Under the pieces are notes generated by a model. That model had not been told where the DNA came from. It searched no databases and saw only the letters and a program-made list of their open reading frames with translations. A DNA stretch of 10,299 nt from an uncultured Methylobacillus sp. (lineage in GTDB: Bacteria; Pseudomonadota; Gammaproteobacteria; Burkholderiales; Methylophilaceae): assembly GCA_946481235.1 (NCBI GenBank), contig CAMLME010000064.1, positions 1-10,299 of the forward strand, given 5' to 3'. The translations under genes and the position numbers were made by a program. Below are positions 1 to 5,484 of this stretch, one piece after another. The first letter of the stretch is position 1, and each line of letters begins with the position of its first letter.

Positions 1-1
1 C

Positions 2-148
2 TTTGAGCATCTGACTCTGACGGGAAGCGACTTCCCGGTCCGAAACGCCGATTTGTCGGCTTGGGCGCCAGCTTTCTTCAAGTACGCCACCGCGTGTCGG
101 CATCTTGATTCCATGCTGCGCGATGACGCCGCCACGCATGCGGCCTAA
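2..148 (+). CDS. 3' end of an unrecognised cassette gene
   Basis: The only open forward frame at the left edge encodes 48 residues and continues beyond the window. The visible tail is mixed in character (for example FPVRNADLSAWAPAFFKY) and ends in a short Ala-rich stretch. It has no membrane segment and no motif I recognise. The TAA stop lies inside GCCTAAC, the left core box of the attC site at 143-211. Cassette genes often end this way, which supports a real gene that travelled with that attC. The upstream part is missing, so length, start and function cannot be judged. It could be a chance open frame, but the position of the stop argues against this. Confidence 0.5.
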   Translation, partial: FEHLTLTGSDFPVRNADLSAWAPAFFKYATACRHLDSMLRDDAATHAA

Positions 149-211
149 CCCTTCGCTCGAGCGGACGCACAACGGCATGGCGCTGCGCGCCGATCAGCTC
201 AAACGTTAGTT
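143..211 (+). other. attC recombination site 1
   Basis: The left core box GCCTAAC (143-149) and right core GTTAGTT (205-211) enclose about 55 bases. When the two halves are laid against each other they pair imperfectly: CTAAC with GTTAG, then broken pairing around CGAGCGG and CGATCAG, then a terminal hairpin GGCGC-TGC-GCGCC. A folded bottom strand with extrahelical bases is what integron integrases recognise. Recombination would occur between G205 and T206, so the next cassette starts at 206. The inner ends match attC site 3 closely. Confidence 0.87.
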
Positions 212-231
212 GCGATAAGGAGTTCTGTTGC

Positions 232-558
232 ATGCCGAAACCGAATGTCGAATCCGGTCACAAGGCGACCCTCGATTCTTTGTTGCTCAACATGCCAAGC
301 GTGGCGGAGGGAAAGATGTTCGGTTATGCCGCTTACTATGTAAATGGAAGGCTATTCGCCTGCATCTACGGCGAAGGGGTAGGAGTCAAGGTTCCTGAGG
401 AGGTCGCGAACAAGCTTCTATTTGAGAAACATGTTGTCCCATTCCAGCCCCTTGGCAAACCGAAAATGCGGGAGTGGATTCAAATAAATCGTGCGAGGTC
501 GGAAGACTACCGAAAGGATATAGACATCTTCCGTACCTCTGTAGAGTTCGTGAGTTAA
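232..558 (+). CDS. TfoX N-terminal-domain protein (cassette gene)
   Basis: This 108-residue protein is a stand-alone TfoX_N domain. Residues 28-47 (KMFGYAAYYVNGRLFACIYG) match the family's MFG-x-xxxxxxG-x-hFA hallmark. They are followed by a predicted small beta/alpha domain with V-K-V-P (52-55) and a C-terminal strand/helix around PLGKPKMREWIQI (73-85). Full-length TfoX/Sxy proteins regulate competence genes, but single-domain members like this one are widespread and mostly uncharacterised, so a competence role is not implied. The start is supported by AAGGAG at 217-222, nine bases upstream of the ATG. The gene begins 26 bases after the recombination point of attC site 1. The base composition is more AT-rich than that of the genes after 3800. 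A membrane-protein gene follows 26 bases downstream with no attC between them. Confidence 0.8.
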   Translation: MPKPNVESGHKATLDSLLLNMPSVAEGKMFGYAAYYVNGRLFACIYGEGVGVKVPEEVANKLLFEKHVVPFQPLGKPKMREWIQINRARSEDYRKDIDIFRTSVEFVS

Positions 559-584
559 ATGCAAACTACGAAAAGAAAGAAAAA

Positions 585-1040
585 ATGATGAAGAACGGCG
601 TCGCGAAAATTCTGGTTGCAGGTCTCGTGGGCGGTTTTATAGGGAACGGGGTGCTGGGCGCCTTATTTTCCAGCCCTCCGGTCCAGTCGATACTGTACAA
701 CCCAGAATGGCAGAGTCAGCTCTTTATAGAGATTACCCCGAAACGAAACATACCCGTCTCGGTCGCTGGCCTTGTCATATTGAGCATCATCCACGCTTGG
801 CTTTTCAGCGTTCTCATGCCCTCGATACCCGGGAAAACATGGTTGAAAAAGGGACTGTTCTGGGGGTTAACGATTTGGTTAATGTATTGGTTGTTTCAGG
901 AATGGTTCATATACAACACGTTGCTTGGTGAACCACTCCTTCTGAATGTCCTCGAACTCACTATCTTGATGCTGGGTTCCCTGGTTGAGGGAGTCGTCAT
1001 TGCGTTTTTTCTGGCACGAAAATTTTCAGGCGGTAAATGA
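585..1040 (+). CDS. Four-helix membrane protein of unknown function
   Basis: The gene encodes 151 residues with four clear hydrophobic segments at roughly 8-28, 57-78, 88-110 and 119-143. A polar loop at 29-55 follows the first helix, and the second loop contains PGKTWLKK. Helix 3 is unusually aromatic (WGLTIWLMYWLFQEWF). I do not recognise a family. The reading frame is open from 474, but the upstream part overlaps the tfoX-like gene and is poor in character. ATG 585 or the adjacent ATG 588 fits the start of helix 1. The ribosome binding site is weak, only a purine-rich AAAGAAAGA. The gene lies 26 bases after the TfoX_N gene, so the two probably share a transcript and form a two-gene cassette. 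The stop is followed almost at once by attC site 2. Confidence 0.7.
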   Translation: MMKNGVAKILVAGLVGGFIGNGVLGALFSSPPVQSILYNPEWQSQLFIEITPKRNIPVSVAGLVILSIIHAWLFSVLMPSIPGKTWLKKGLFWGLTIWLMYWLFQEWFIYNTLLGEPLLLNVLELTILMLGSLVEGVVIAFFLARKFSGGK

Positions 1041-1047
1041 ACATCGC

Positions 1048-1102
1048 GCCTAACGACGCGTTCAACGCGGACGCTAGGCGTCGAATCAACTTTCTGTTAC
1101 GA
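1048..1102 (+). other. Short attC recombination site 2
   Basis: GCCTAAC (1048-1054) begins eight bases after the membrane-protein stop. Opposing halves pair as CTAAC/GTTAC (right core at 1096-1100), GTT/AAC and a terminal GACGC-TAG-GCGTC hairpin (1070-1082), giving a 55-base site near the lower end of attC lengths. The right core GTTACGA departs from GTTRRRY after GTTA. An alternative reading takes GCTAGGC (1073-1079) as a mutated right core of a 32-base truncated site. The longer reading puts the next cassette start at 1097, with the transporter ATG 16 bases on, and I prefer it. Confidence 0.6.
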
Positions 1103-1112
1103 GGTAGACACT

Positions 1113-1802
1113 ATGCGACACAGCGAGAGACACAGAACCCACCGGACAGGCTGGCTCCGCGCTGCCGTTCTTGGCGCGAACGACGGTATCGTTTCTACCG
1201 CTAGCCTTGTCTTGGGTGTTGCTGCGGCAGGCGCAGATACCAAGGGCATTATGGTTGCAGGGGTCGCTGGCCTTGTCGCCGGTGCCATGTCAATGGCTGC
1301 AGGCGAGTATGTCTCGGTCAGTACGCAAGCTGATACTGAACGCGCGGATCTGGCGCGGGAGAGCAAGGAGTTAGCCGCAAATCCCGCAGAGGAACACGCA
1401 GAACTCATGGCCATCTACGCCAAGCGTGGACTGGATGCAACCCTGGCCTCGAACGTTGCTACTCAATTGATGCAGCACGATGCACTTGCCGCGCATGCGC
1501 GGGATGAGCTGGGCATATCGGACACGCTGGCCGCGAAACCAGTGCAAGCCGCATTGGCTTCGGCGGGCACATTTGCGGTGGGCGCAGCGCTTCCTCTTCT
1601 GATGGTTCTCTTGCTTCCAGTTTCTCTACTCATGTGGGGTCTCGCCGGCAGCTCGCTCTTATTTCTTGCGCTGTTGGGCCTTCTGGCCGCACACACAGGC
1701 GGGTCACCCGTGATTGCGTCTGTAACGCGCATCACGTTTTGGGGCGCGTTGGCTATGGCATTGACCGCTGGAGTTGGTGCCCTCTTTGGCGTGGCCGCTT
1801 GA
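1113..1802 (+). CDS. VIT/CCC1-family iron/manganese transporter-like protein
   Basis: This 229-residue inner-membrane protein belongs to the VIT1/CCC1 family, which moves Fe2+ or Mn2+ out of the cytoplasm (in yeast and plants, into the vacuole). The signature is clear. WLRAAVLGANDGIVSTASLV (14-33) carries the conserved Asp24 of helix 1, and GAMSMAAGEYVSVSTQADTE (57-76) is the second-helix motif with Met61 and Glu65. A charged cytoplasmic segment at 73-135 is rich in Glu, Asp and His. Three hydrophobic segments follow, at about 147-173, 177-194 and 206-227. The length is typical of bacterial members. CGAGG at 1100-1104 is a suitable ribosome binding site for ATG 1113. As a cassette gene it has attC sites on both sides. 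The metal cannot be decided from sequence alone. Confidence 0.92.
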   Translation: MRHSERHRTHRTGWLRAAVLGANDGIVSTASLVLGVAAAGADTKGIMVAGVAGLVAGAMSMAAGEYVSVSTQADTERADLARESKELAANPAEEHAELMAIYAKRGLDATLASNVATQLMQHDALAAHARDELGISDTLAAKPVQAALASAGTFAVGAALPLLMVLLLPVSLLMWGLAGSSLLFLALLGLLAAHTGGSPVIASVTRITFWGALAMALTAGVGALFGVAA

Positions 1803-1827
1803 AATCCACGGCGCCCAAAAGCCCGAC

Positions 1828-1897
1828 GCCTAACCCCTTCGCTCAACCGGACATATAGCGGCAAGCCGCAATGCGCCGGTTAGCTCAAACGTTAGCC
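1828..1897 (+). other. attC recombination site 3
   Basis: This is a clear attC of 70 bases between GCCTAAC (1828-1834) and GTTAGCC (1891-1897). The two arms pair well: CTAAC with GTTAG, then GCTCAACCGG opposite CCGGTTAGCTC, capped by a perfect GCGGC-AA-GCCGC hairpin (1859-1870). The outer arms are almost identical to attC site 1, which shows that the two belong to one family of sites and were probably used by the same integrase. The next cassette begins at 1892. Confidence 0.9.
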
Positions 1898-1921
1898 TGC
1901 TCTATAGATTGAGAGATACTT

Positions 1922-2827
1922 ATGAAATCAAAAGATGCAAACAAAAACCTATCCGTCAAGAAAGCTTCGCTTGGACATGTGCTTAGGAAAAATGAAAAAA
2001 TCAAAGAAACTGTCAAAAAGGCTGCCAGTGAACTCACATCGGTAAATAAAGTTCTTAAGCAAGGAAAAGTTCCTGTTCAGGTTGTTAAACAGGCCCTCAT
2101 TCAGAATGAAAATGTTGAACTTAAGGTTGCGCAAGCAGCAACCGATTTGAAGCTAGTTAACACCCAACTCGCCAAAGAATTGGCCGATCGAATAGTTATC
2201 GAATCTGAGCTCGCCGAAACGAAGACCGACTTGGCTGATACGAAGACCGACTTGGCCGAAGTGCTCGATGATTTATCAAAATCCCGAATCAATGAAGAAG
2301 AGGCGCAGAAAATTGCGCTTCAGGACGCACTCACCGGCCTTCCAAACCGCGTGTCATTTGAACTGAGTCTCGACCACGGGTTAATTCAGGCAAAGCGCCA
2401 CGGTTGGGGACTCGCCGTCCTATTTATTGATATCGATAAATTCAAAAATATAAACGACTCTTATGGTCATGATGCGGGAGACCAGGTGCTCCTGATGGTG
2501 GCAAATCGTTTAAAAACTTCTGTACGTGATGAAGACACGGTTAGTCGCTGGGGAGGCGACGAATTTGTTTGCCTGTTGTTGGAAGTCAAGCAAGAAGCCG
2601 ACGTGACTCGCCTTGCAAAGAAGATGATTGATCGAATTGCTGAACCCTATGAGTTTAATGGGACCGTTTTTTCTATAAAAGCAAGTATCGGTATTGCCAT
2701 ATATCCCACAGATGGAGAAACGGTCAATATTCTTTTCAAAAATGCCGATACCGCAATGTATAAAGCCAAGGGAACAGAGAAGCGAGTTGTGCTGTTCCGA
2801 GAATCTAGTGAACAAAACGCGGGCTAA
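1922..2827 (+). CDS. Diguanylate cyclase with coiled-coil N-terminus (cassette gene)
   Basis: This 301-residue soluble protein should make c-di-GMP from two GTP. The C-terminal GGDEF domain (about 132-295) is intact: DALTGLPNR at 135-143, metal-binding FIDIDKFK at 168-175, GGDEF at 211-215, SIGIAIYP at 255-262 and ADTAMYKAKG at 275-284. RDED at 202-205, five residues before GGDEF, is a canonical RxxD inhibitory site, so product feedback is expected. The N-terminal 130 residues have no transmembrane segment. They contain two related repeats (about 21-47 and 59-85, both of the form L-x-x-N-E-x-(I/V)...VN) and then Leu-based heptads at 97-118, partly exact at DNA level. Such helices probably mediate dimerisation or coupling to a partner. 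The TAA stop lies in a core-like GGCTAAC box. The gene is visibly AT-richer than its neighbours. No strong ribosome binding site is seen; GAGAGATAC precedes ATG 1922. Confidence 0.93.
   Translation: MKSKDANKNLSVKKASLGHVLRKNEKIKETVKKAASELTSVNKVLKQGKVPVQVVKQALIQNENVELKVAQAATDLKLVNTQLAKELADRIVIESELAETKTDLADTKTDLAEVLDDLSKSRINEEEAQKIALQDALTGLPNRVSFELSLDHGLIQAKRHGWGLAVLFIDIDKFKNINDSYGHDAGDQVLLMVANRLKTSVRDEDTVSRWGGDEFVCLLLEVKQEADVTRLAKKMIDRIAEPYEFNGTVFSIKASIGIAIYPTDGETVNILFKNADTAMYKAKGTEKRVVLFRESSEQNAG
2219..2256 (+). repeat. 21-bp tandem repeat encoding coiled-coil heptads
   Basis: The 17-base string ACGAAGACCGACTTGGC occurs at 2219-2235 and again at 2240-2256, a period of 21 bases. It encodes consecutive heptads LAETKTD and LADTKTD inside the diguanylate cyclase. 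The next heptad, LAEVLDD, is diverged. The repeat is in frame, so gain or loss of a unit would only lengthen or shorten the coiled coil. Confidence 0.8.
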
Positions 2828-2860
2828 CATCGCGTGCCGTCGGACGGCTTCGTGTTGGCA
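2822..2860 (+). other. Degenerate attC-like hairpin at the array end
   Basis: GCTAACA (2823-2829) overlaps the cyclase stop codon and pairs, with one G-T wobble, with TGTTGGC (2853-2859). Between them GCCGTC (2836-2841) and GACGGC (2843-2848) form an inner inverted repeat. At 39 bases it is shorter than functional attC sites, and the left box GGCTAAC deviates from RYYYAAC. It is best read as a shortened or decayed attC that closes the last cassette. It could instead be an unrelated hairpin. Confidence 0.4.
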
Positions 2861-3135
2861 CTCATACTTTTGTCCACATACAAGTGGGCATAGCTATCCG
2901 AACTTTCCCCGATAAAGTAGACGCCTGACTACAGAGCAACACATCAGGACAATACTTGACCAACCCTGGCTTTCAGGCCCACCTTGATTAAATCAATTGT
3001 TATGTACGTTATCGTACAGACCGGTCGCGAACAGGCATCCAGTATTCAATTTATGGATGTAGCTCGCAGATTGCTGGCGCCGGCAGGCGCAGGGCTAGCG
3101 ATCATGACTTGATGCGCCGCTCAAGGAGAATTGAT
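2861..3135. other. Intergenic stretch between cassette array and lipoprotein gene
   Basis: No convincing gene is seen here. The stretch holds a loose inverted repeat (CCTGA and TCAGG, around 2923-2948) and a well-formed palindrome at 3003-3018, listed separately. It probably contains the promoter of the downstream lipoprotein, but I could not pick out a matching -35/-10 pair. It also marks the passage from cassette DNA to ordinary chromosomal genes. Confidence 0.5.
3003..3018. promoter_or_regulatory. TGTACG-TTAT-CGTACA palindrome, possible operator
   Basis: Two perfect 6-base arms separated by four bases lie about 118 bases upstream of the lipoprotein start, in the only non-coding stretch before that gene. 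The symmetry and size suit a dimeric regulator, but no regulator can be named and the palindrome may be fortuitous. Confidence 0.35.
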
Positions 3136-3459
3136 ATGTACAGGATGCTCATTCTTGCGCCGCTCACGGCGCTTATACTCAGTGCGTGCGTGGTTGCTCC
3201 CGCAGATCACCATAGAGTGGTTGTGGCGCCAGCACTGCCGTCAGTCGTGGTGTTGGAGGCAGAGCCATATTACTTTCAGCATGGATATTATTACTACTAC
3301 GACAATCGCCACTGGCGCTATTCAAATTCAAGATCCGGGCCTTGGATGGACCTTCCAAAGAGCCACTATCCGAAAGAGACCCGCTTCAAGGGCCGTGGCG
3401 ATGGACGCGGTAGAGATCGTGATCGTGACTACGATCATGACCGGTATGATAGAAGATAA
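3136..3459 (+). CDS. Small Tyr/Arg/Asp-rich lipoprotein
   Basis: The gene encodes a 107-residue envelope lipoprotein of unknown function. Residues 1-17 are a lipoprotein signal peptide (MYRMLILAPLTALILSAC) with lipobox LSAC and lipidated Cys18. The mature part has a Val-rich segment, a tyrosine cluster HGYYYYYDNRHWRY at about 49-62, a GPWMDLP motif, and a low-complexity charged tail of Arg-Asp repeats (GRGRDRDRDYDHDRYDRR). Similar small Tyr-rich lipoproteins are common in Proteobacteria, but their role is not established. AAGGAGA at 3123-3129 sits seven bases before ATG 3136, so this start is preferred to the in-frame ATG at 3109, which would put a basic stretch before the signal peptide. The gene is followed by a terminator and is probably monocistronic. 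Confidence 0.8.
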   Translation: MYRMLILAPLTALILSACVVAPADHHRVVVAPALPSVVVLEAEPYYFQHGYYYYYDNRHWRYSNSRSGPWMDLPKSHYPKETRFKGRGDGRGRDRDRDYDHDRYDRR

Positions 3460-3522
3460 AGGGTTCGCTCATAATGAGTTGACCTGATTGGCTTCCACCG
3501 TTTTAACAACATTTATTGAACG

Positions 3523-3555
3523 TCAAAAGGCTGGCGCAAAACACCAGCCTTTTGA
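3523..3555. terminator. Rho-independent terminator after lipoprotein gene
   Basis: A perfect 12-base stem TCAAAAGGCTGG / CCAGCCTTTTGA surrounds a nine-base loop. The A-run and T-run are part of the stem, so the structure can act in either direction. It begins 63 bases after the lipoprotein stop. Confidence 0.8.
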
Positions 3556-3826
3556 TGTCAACTTTCGCACTTCATTCTGCTTCGCACGTAATGCCTTTCG
3601 CATTGTCCAATCGCAAGTTTATGGCTAAGGATGAGCTTGCTTATTCATGCCAGGAGCGGTTTACTCACCGATAAAACAAACCGAAGCTGGGCTGTCTAAA
3701 TCTTTTTCGCTTAAAGCGCCTACCATGGCTGCAGGCAGTTAGTCGGCAATCAAGCCGCGCAGAACAAGGCGCTTCAATTCAACCCAATTGGGCCTTTAGT
3801 GCTCATGCTAATAACGGCTGATTCAC
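3556..3826. other. Intergenic region upstream of the dehydrogenase-like gene
   Basis: Together with the terminator and its upstream flank this makes a gap of 367 bases (3460-3826) without a supported gene. The only symmetrical element noted is the 10-base palindrome CCCAATTGGG at 3783-3792, close to the downstream start. TGCTAATAA at 3806-3814 resembles an extended -10 box, but its spacing to any -35 is poor and the leader would be only a few bases long. Confidence 0.45.
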
Positions 3827-5050
3827 ATGCGTAAATTCACCCAGGCCCTGTTATTTTCCTTGTGTATTCTGGGGTGCCAGCCGGCACTCGGGGAATCTGC
3901 AGGTAACAAGGCCGCCACGCCATCCAAACCACCCGACAATGTGCCGCCTCTGCTGGTACCTATGACTCCTGCCATTCCCGAACCGGTGAGAATTGTTTCC
4001 GTCTTTGGCGCCCAGGAGTTGAAGGTTTATCAGTTGCCGTTTGAAGACGCGTATCCGACCGGCCCTTTCGAAAGGCTGGATATGAACCGGTATTTGTTCA
4101 TCACTAAATGCGGAGATGTTTACTTCGCCCAATTGGAAGGCGAGCTGCGATTACTCAATCCGGCACAGCCGTTGACCAAGCCAGCGGCCGAGGGCGATAA
4201 AGCGGTGGTGTATTGCAAGGATTCCTCCGGCGTGAAGGATATGCTGCTGCTTAACAACGCGTTGTTTGTCGCTTACACGACCTGGGATGCGGAAAACAAT
4301 GGCGCGCGAATGGCGGTGACTGAGTATGAGCTGGATGCGGATGGCCTGGGGTTGACGTTCAAGCGTGAAATCTTCCTGAGCAGCCCGGCCGTCAAGGAGC
4401 CTTTGCTCGGATTGCAAACCGGCGGGAAGCTGGCGCTGGGTGAAAACGATCACACACTCTACTTAAGCGTCGGCGACTTTTCCCGGCCGGATAAAGTCCA
4501 GGACAAAACGACGACTATCGGAAAAGTGATCAAGATCGATTTGAAGAAACCCAGCGCCGAGGTGTTTGCGACTGGCATACGCTCGCCTTCCGGCGGCTTG
4601 CTGTTCGATCGGGTGTCCAACGAGCTCTGGTTGACCGACCATGGGCCTCGGGGCGGCGATGAAATCAATCTGATCAAGAGCGGCAAAAACTACGGGTGGC
4701 CTGCGGTGAGCTATGGGACCATTTACGAGCGTGATGGGATGGGCACTTATTACGGCAATAAATTCAATAATCATGAGGGTTACGAAAAGCCGGCCATGAC
4801 CTTTGTGCCATCCATCGGCATTGGCCCGATTGCCAAATACCCCCCAACGGGAAAAACCGACTATTGGGATAACGATTATTTCATTGCCGGCATGGGGGCA
4901 AATATGCTTTACCGCGTAAAAAAAGAGGGACCGAACCTGATCTATGCCGAGCCGGTATTATCCGGCTACAGGATCCGGGCGATGAAGATTGATCATCAGG
5001 GTAATTTCTACATGAAAACAGAGTCGAACCAGTTTCTGATCTCGCAATAA
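3827..5050 (+). CDS. Exported glucose/sorbosone-dehydrogenase-fold protein, catalytic His apparently lost
   Basis: The 407-residue product has an export signal (1-22, cleavage after ALG; Cys17 in ILGC leaves a lipoprotein possible), a Pro-rich linker (31-53), then a six-bladed beta-propeller of the PQQ-dependent sugar dehydrogenase family (soluble GDH, E. coli YliI). Hallmarks are IGKVIKID (231-238), FATGIRSPSG (247-256), TDHGPRGGDEINLIK (270-284), NYGWPAVSYG (288-297), VPSIGIGPIAKY (327-338) and SGYRIRAMKID (379-389). In the family the catalytic base is the His of the H-x-x-GRL motif before blade strand LYxxxGD. Here the aligned segment reads LQTGGKLALG (196-205), with Gln197 in place of His. 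The usual HPDF motif in the N-terminal half is also unrecognisable. It may have lost dehydrogenase activity or use another substrate. No clear ribosome binding site precedes ATG 3827. The gene probably forms a transcript with the VOC gene 31 bases downstream. Confidence 0.82.
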   Translation: MRKFTQALLFSLCILGCQPALGESAGNKAATPSKPPDNVPPLLVPMTPAIPEPVRIVSVFGAQELKVYQLPFEDAYPTGPFERLDMNRYLFITKCGDVYFAQLEGELRLLNPAQPLTKPAAEGDKAVVYCKDSSGVKDMLLLNNALFVAYTTWDAENNGARMAVTEYELDADGLGLTFKREIFLSSPAVKEPLLGLQTGGKLALGENDHTLYLSVGDFSRPDKVQDKTTTIGKVIKIDLKKPSAEVFATGIRSPSGGLLFDRVSNELWLTDHGPRGGDEINLIKSGKNYGWPAVSYGTIYERDGMGTYYGNKFNNHEGYEKPAMTFVPSIGIGPIAKYPPTGKTDYWDNDYFIAGMGANMLYRVKKEGPNLIYAEPVLSGYRIRAMKIDHQGNFYMKTESNQFLISQ

Positions 5051-5081
5051 ACCTGCAGGCCAAAAAGCAAGGAGGTTGACT

Positions 5082-5471
5082 ATGCCTATCCAGCTCGACC
5101 ACACCATCGTGCCCTCGCATGACATGGTGGCTTCCGCGAAACTGCTGGCCGATCTGCTGGGCGTGCCATGCGGACCCGCGCATGCAGGGCCGTTCTTTGC
5201 CGTGTATGTCAATGATGGGCTAACCCTCGACTTCATCGATACGGATGAGAAGTTTCCCGTCTACCACTTCTGCTTTCGGGTGAGCCAAGACGAATTTGAT
5301 GCGATCCTGGGACGCATTCAGGCAGCCGGCATCAAATTTCGCAGCTCGGTCCGCGGACCGGTCGATATGCGGATCAACACCGATTACGGGGGCAGCCAGA
5401 TCTACTGGAACGAACCGGACGGGCATCAGTGGGAAATTCTGACGGTCAGCTATGCGCGCCAAGCATCTTGA
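5082..5471 (+). CDS. VOC-family (glyoxalase/bleomycin-resistance fold) protein
   Basis: The 129-residue protein has the vicinal-oxygen-chelate fold: two beta-alpha-beta-beta-beta modules, beginning QLDHTIVP (4-11) and VYHFCFRV (60-67). His7, His62 and Glu118 (in DGHQWEIL) occupy the positions usually used for the metal. The family includes glyoxalases, dioxygenases and antibiotic-binding proteins, and the substrate cannot be told from sequence. AAGGAGG at 5069-5075, six bases before ATG 5082, fixes the start; the in-frame TTG at 5076 would overlap it. It lies 31 bases after the dehydrogenase-like gene and is followed immediately by a DUF5329 gene, which suggests one operon. Confidence 0.85.
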   Translation: MPIQLDHTIVPSHDMVASAKLLADLLGVPCGPAHAGPFFAVYVNDGLTLDFIDTDEKFPVYHFCFRVSQDEFDAILGRIQAAGIKFRSSVRGPVDMRINTDYGGSQIYWNEPDGHQWEILTVSYARQAS

Positions 5472-5484
5472 ATCCCGGCTCGGC

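Larger units (their letters stand above)
1..2860 (+). mobile_element. Integron gene-cassette array (integrase not in window)
   Basis: Three attC-like sites in the same orientation (143-211, 1048-1102, 1828-1897) separate short + strand genes, each beginning 16 to 30 bases after an attC right end. The first and third sites share the ends GCCTAACCC and AGCTCAAACGTTAG and both fold into an imperfect hairpin, as attC sites do. The implied cassettes are: up to 205 (unknown gene tail), 206-1096 (TfoX_N protein plus membrane protein), 1097-1891 (VIT-family transporter) and 1892 to about 2854 (diguanylate cyclase). The right boundary is inferred from a degenerate attC-like hairpin at 2822-2860. No tyrosine recombinase gene or attI site is present, so the stretch may be the distal end of a chromosomal integron or an orphan attC cluster. 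Confidence 0.85.

Noticed and set aside
1463..1864. Minus-strand frame over the transporter gene
   Set aside because: It is antisense to a well-supported VIT-family gene and crosses attC site 3, with a composition typical of a shadow frame.
2861..3135. Further attC site or an IS remnant in the gap after the cyclase
   Set aside because: The next GTTA is at 2999, too far from the left core at 2822, and no terminal inverted repeats or transposase fragments are visible.
3621..3674. 17-codon open frame starting at ATG 3621 in the intergenic region
   Set aside because: It has no ribosome binding site, no recognisable features and a length expected by chance.
3783..3792. Palindrome CCCAATTGGG near the dehydrogenase-like gene as an operator
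   Set aside because: A single 10-base palindrome without a second copy or a paired regulator is expected by chance in a window of this size.
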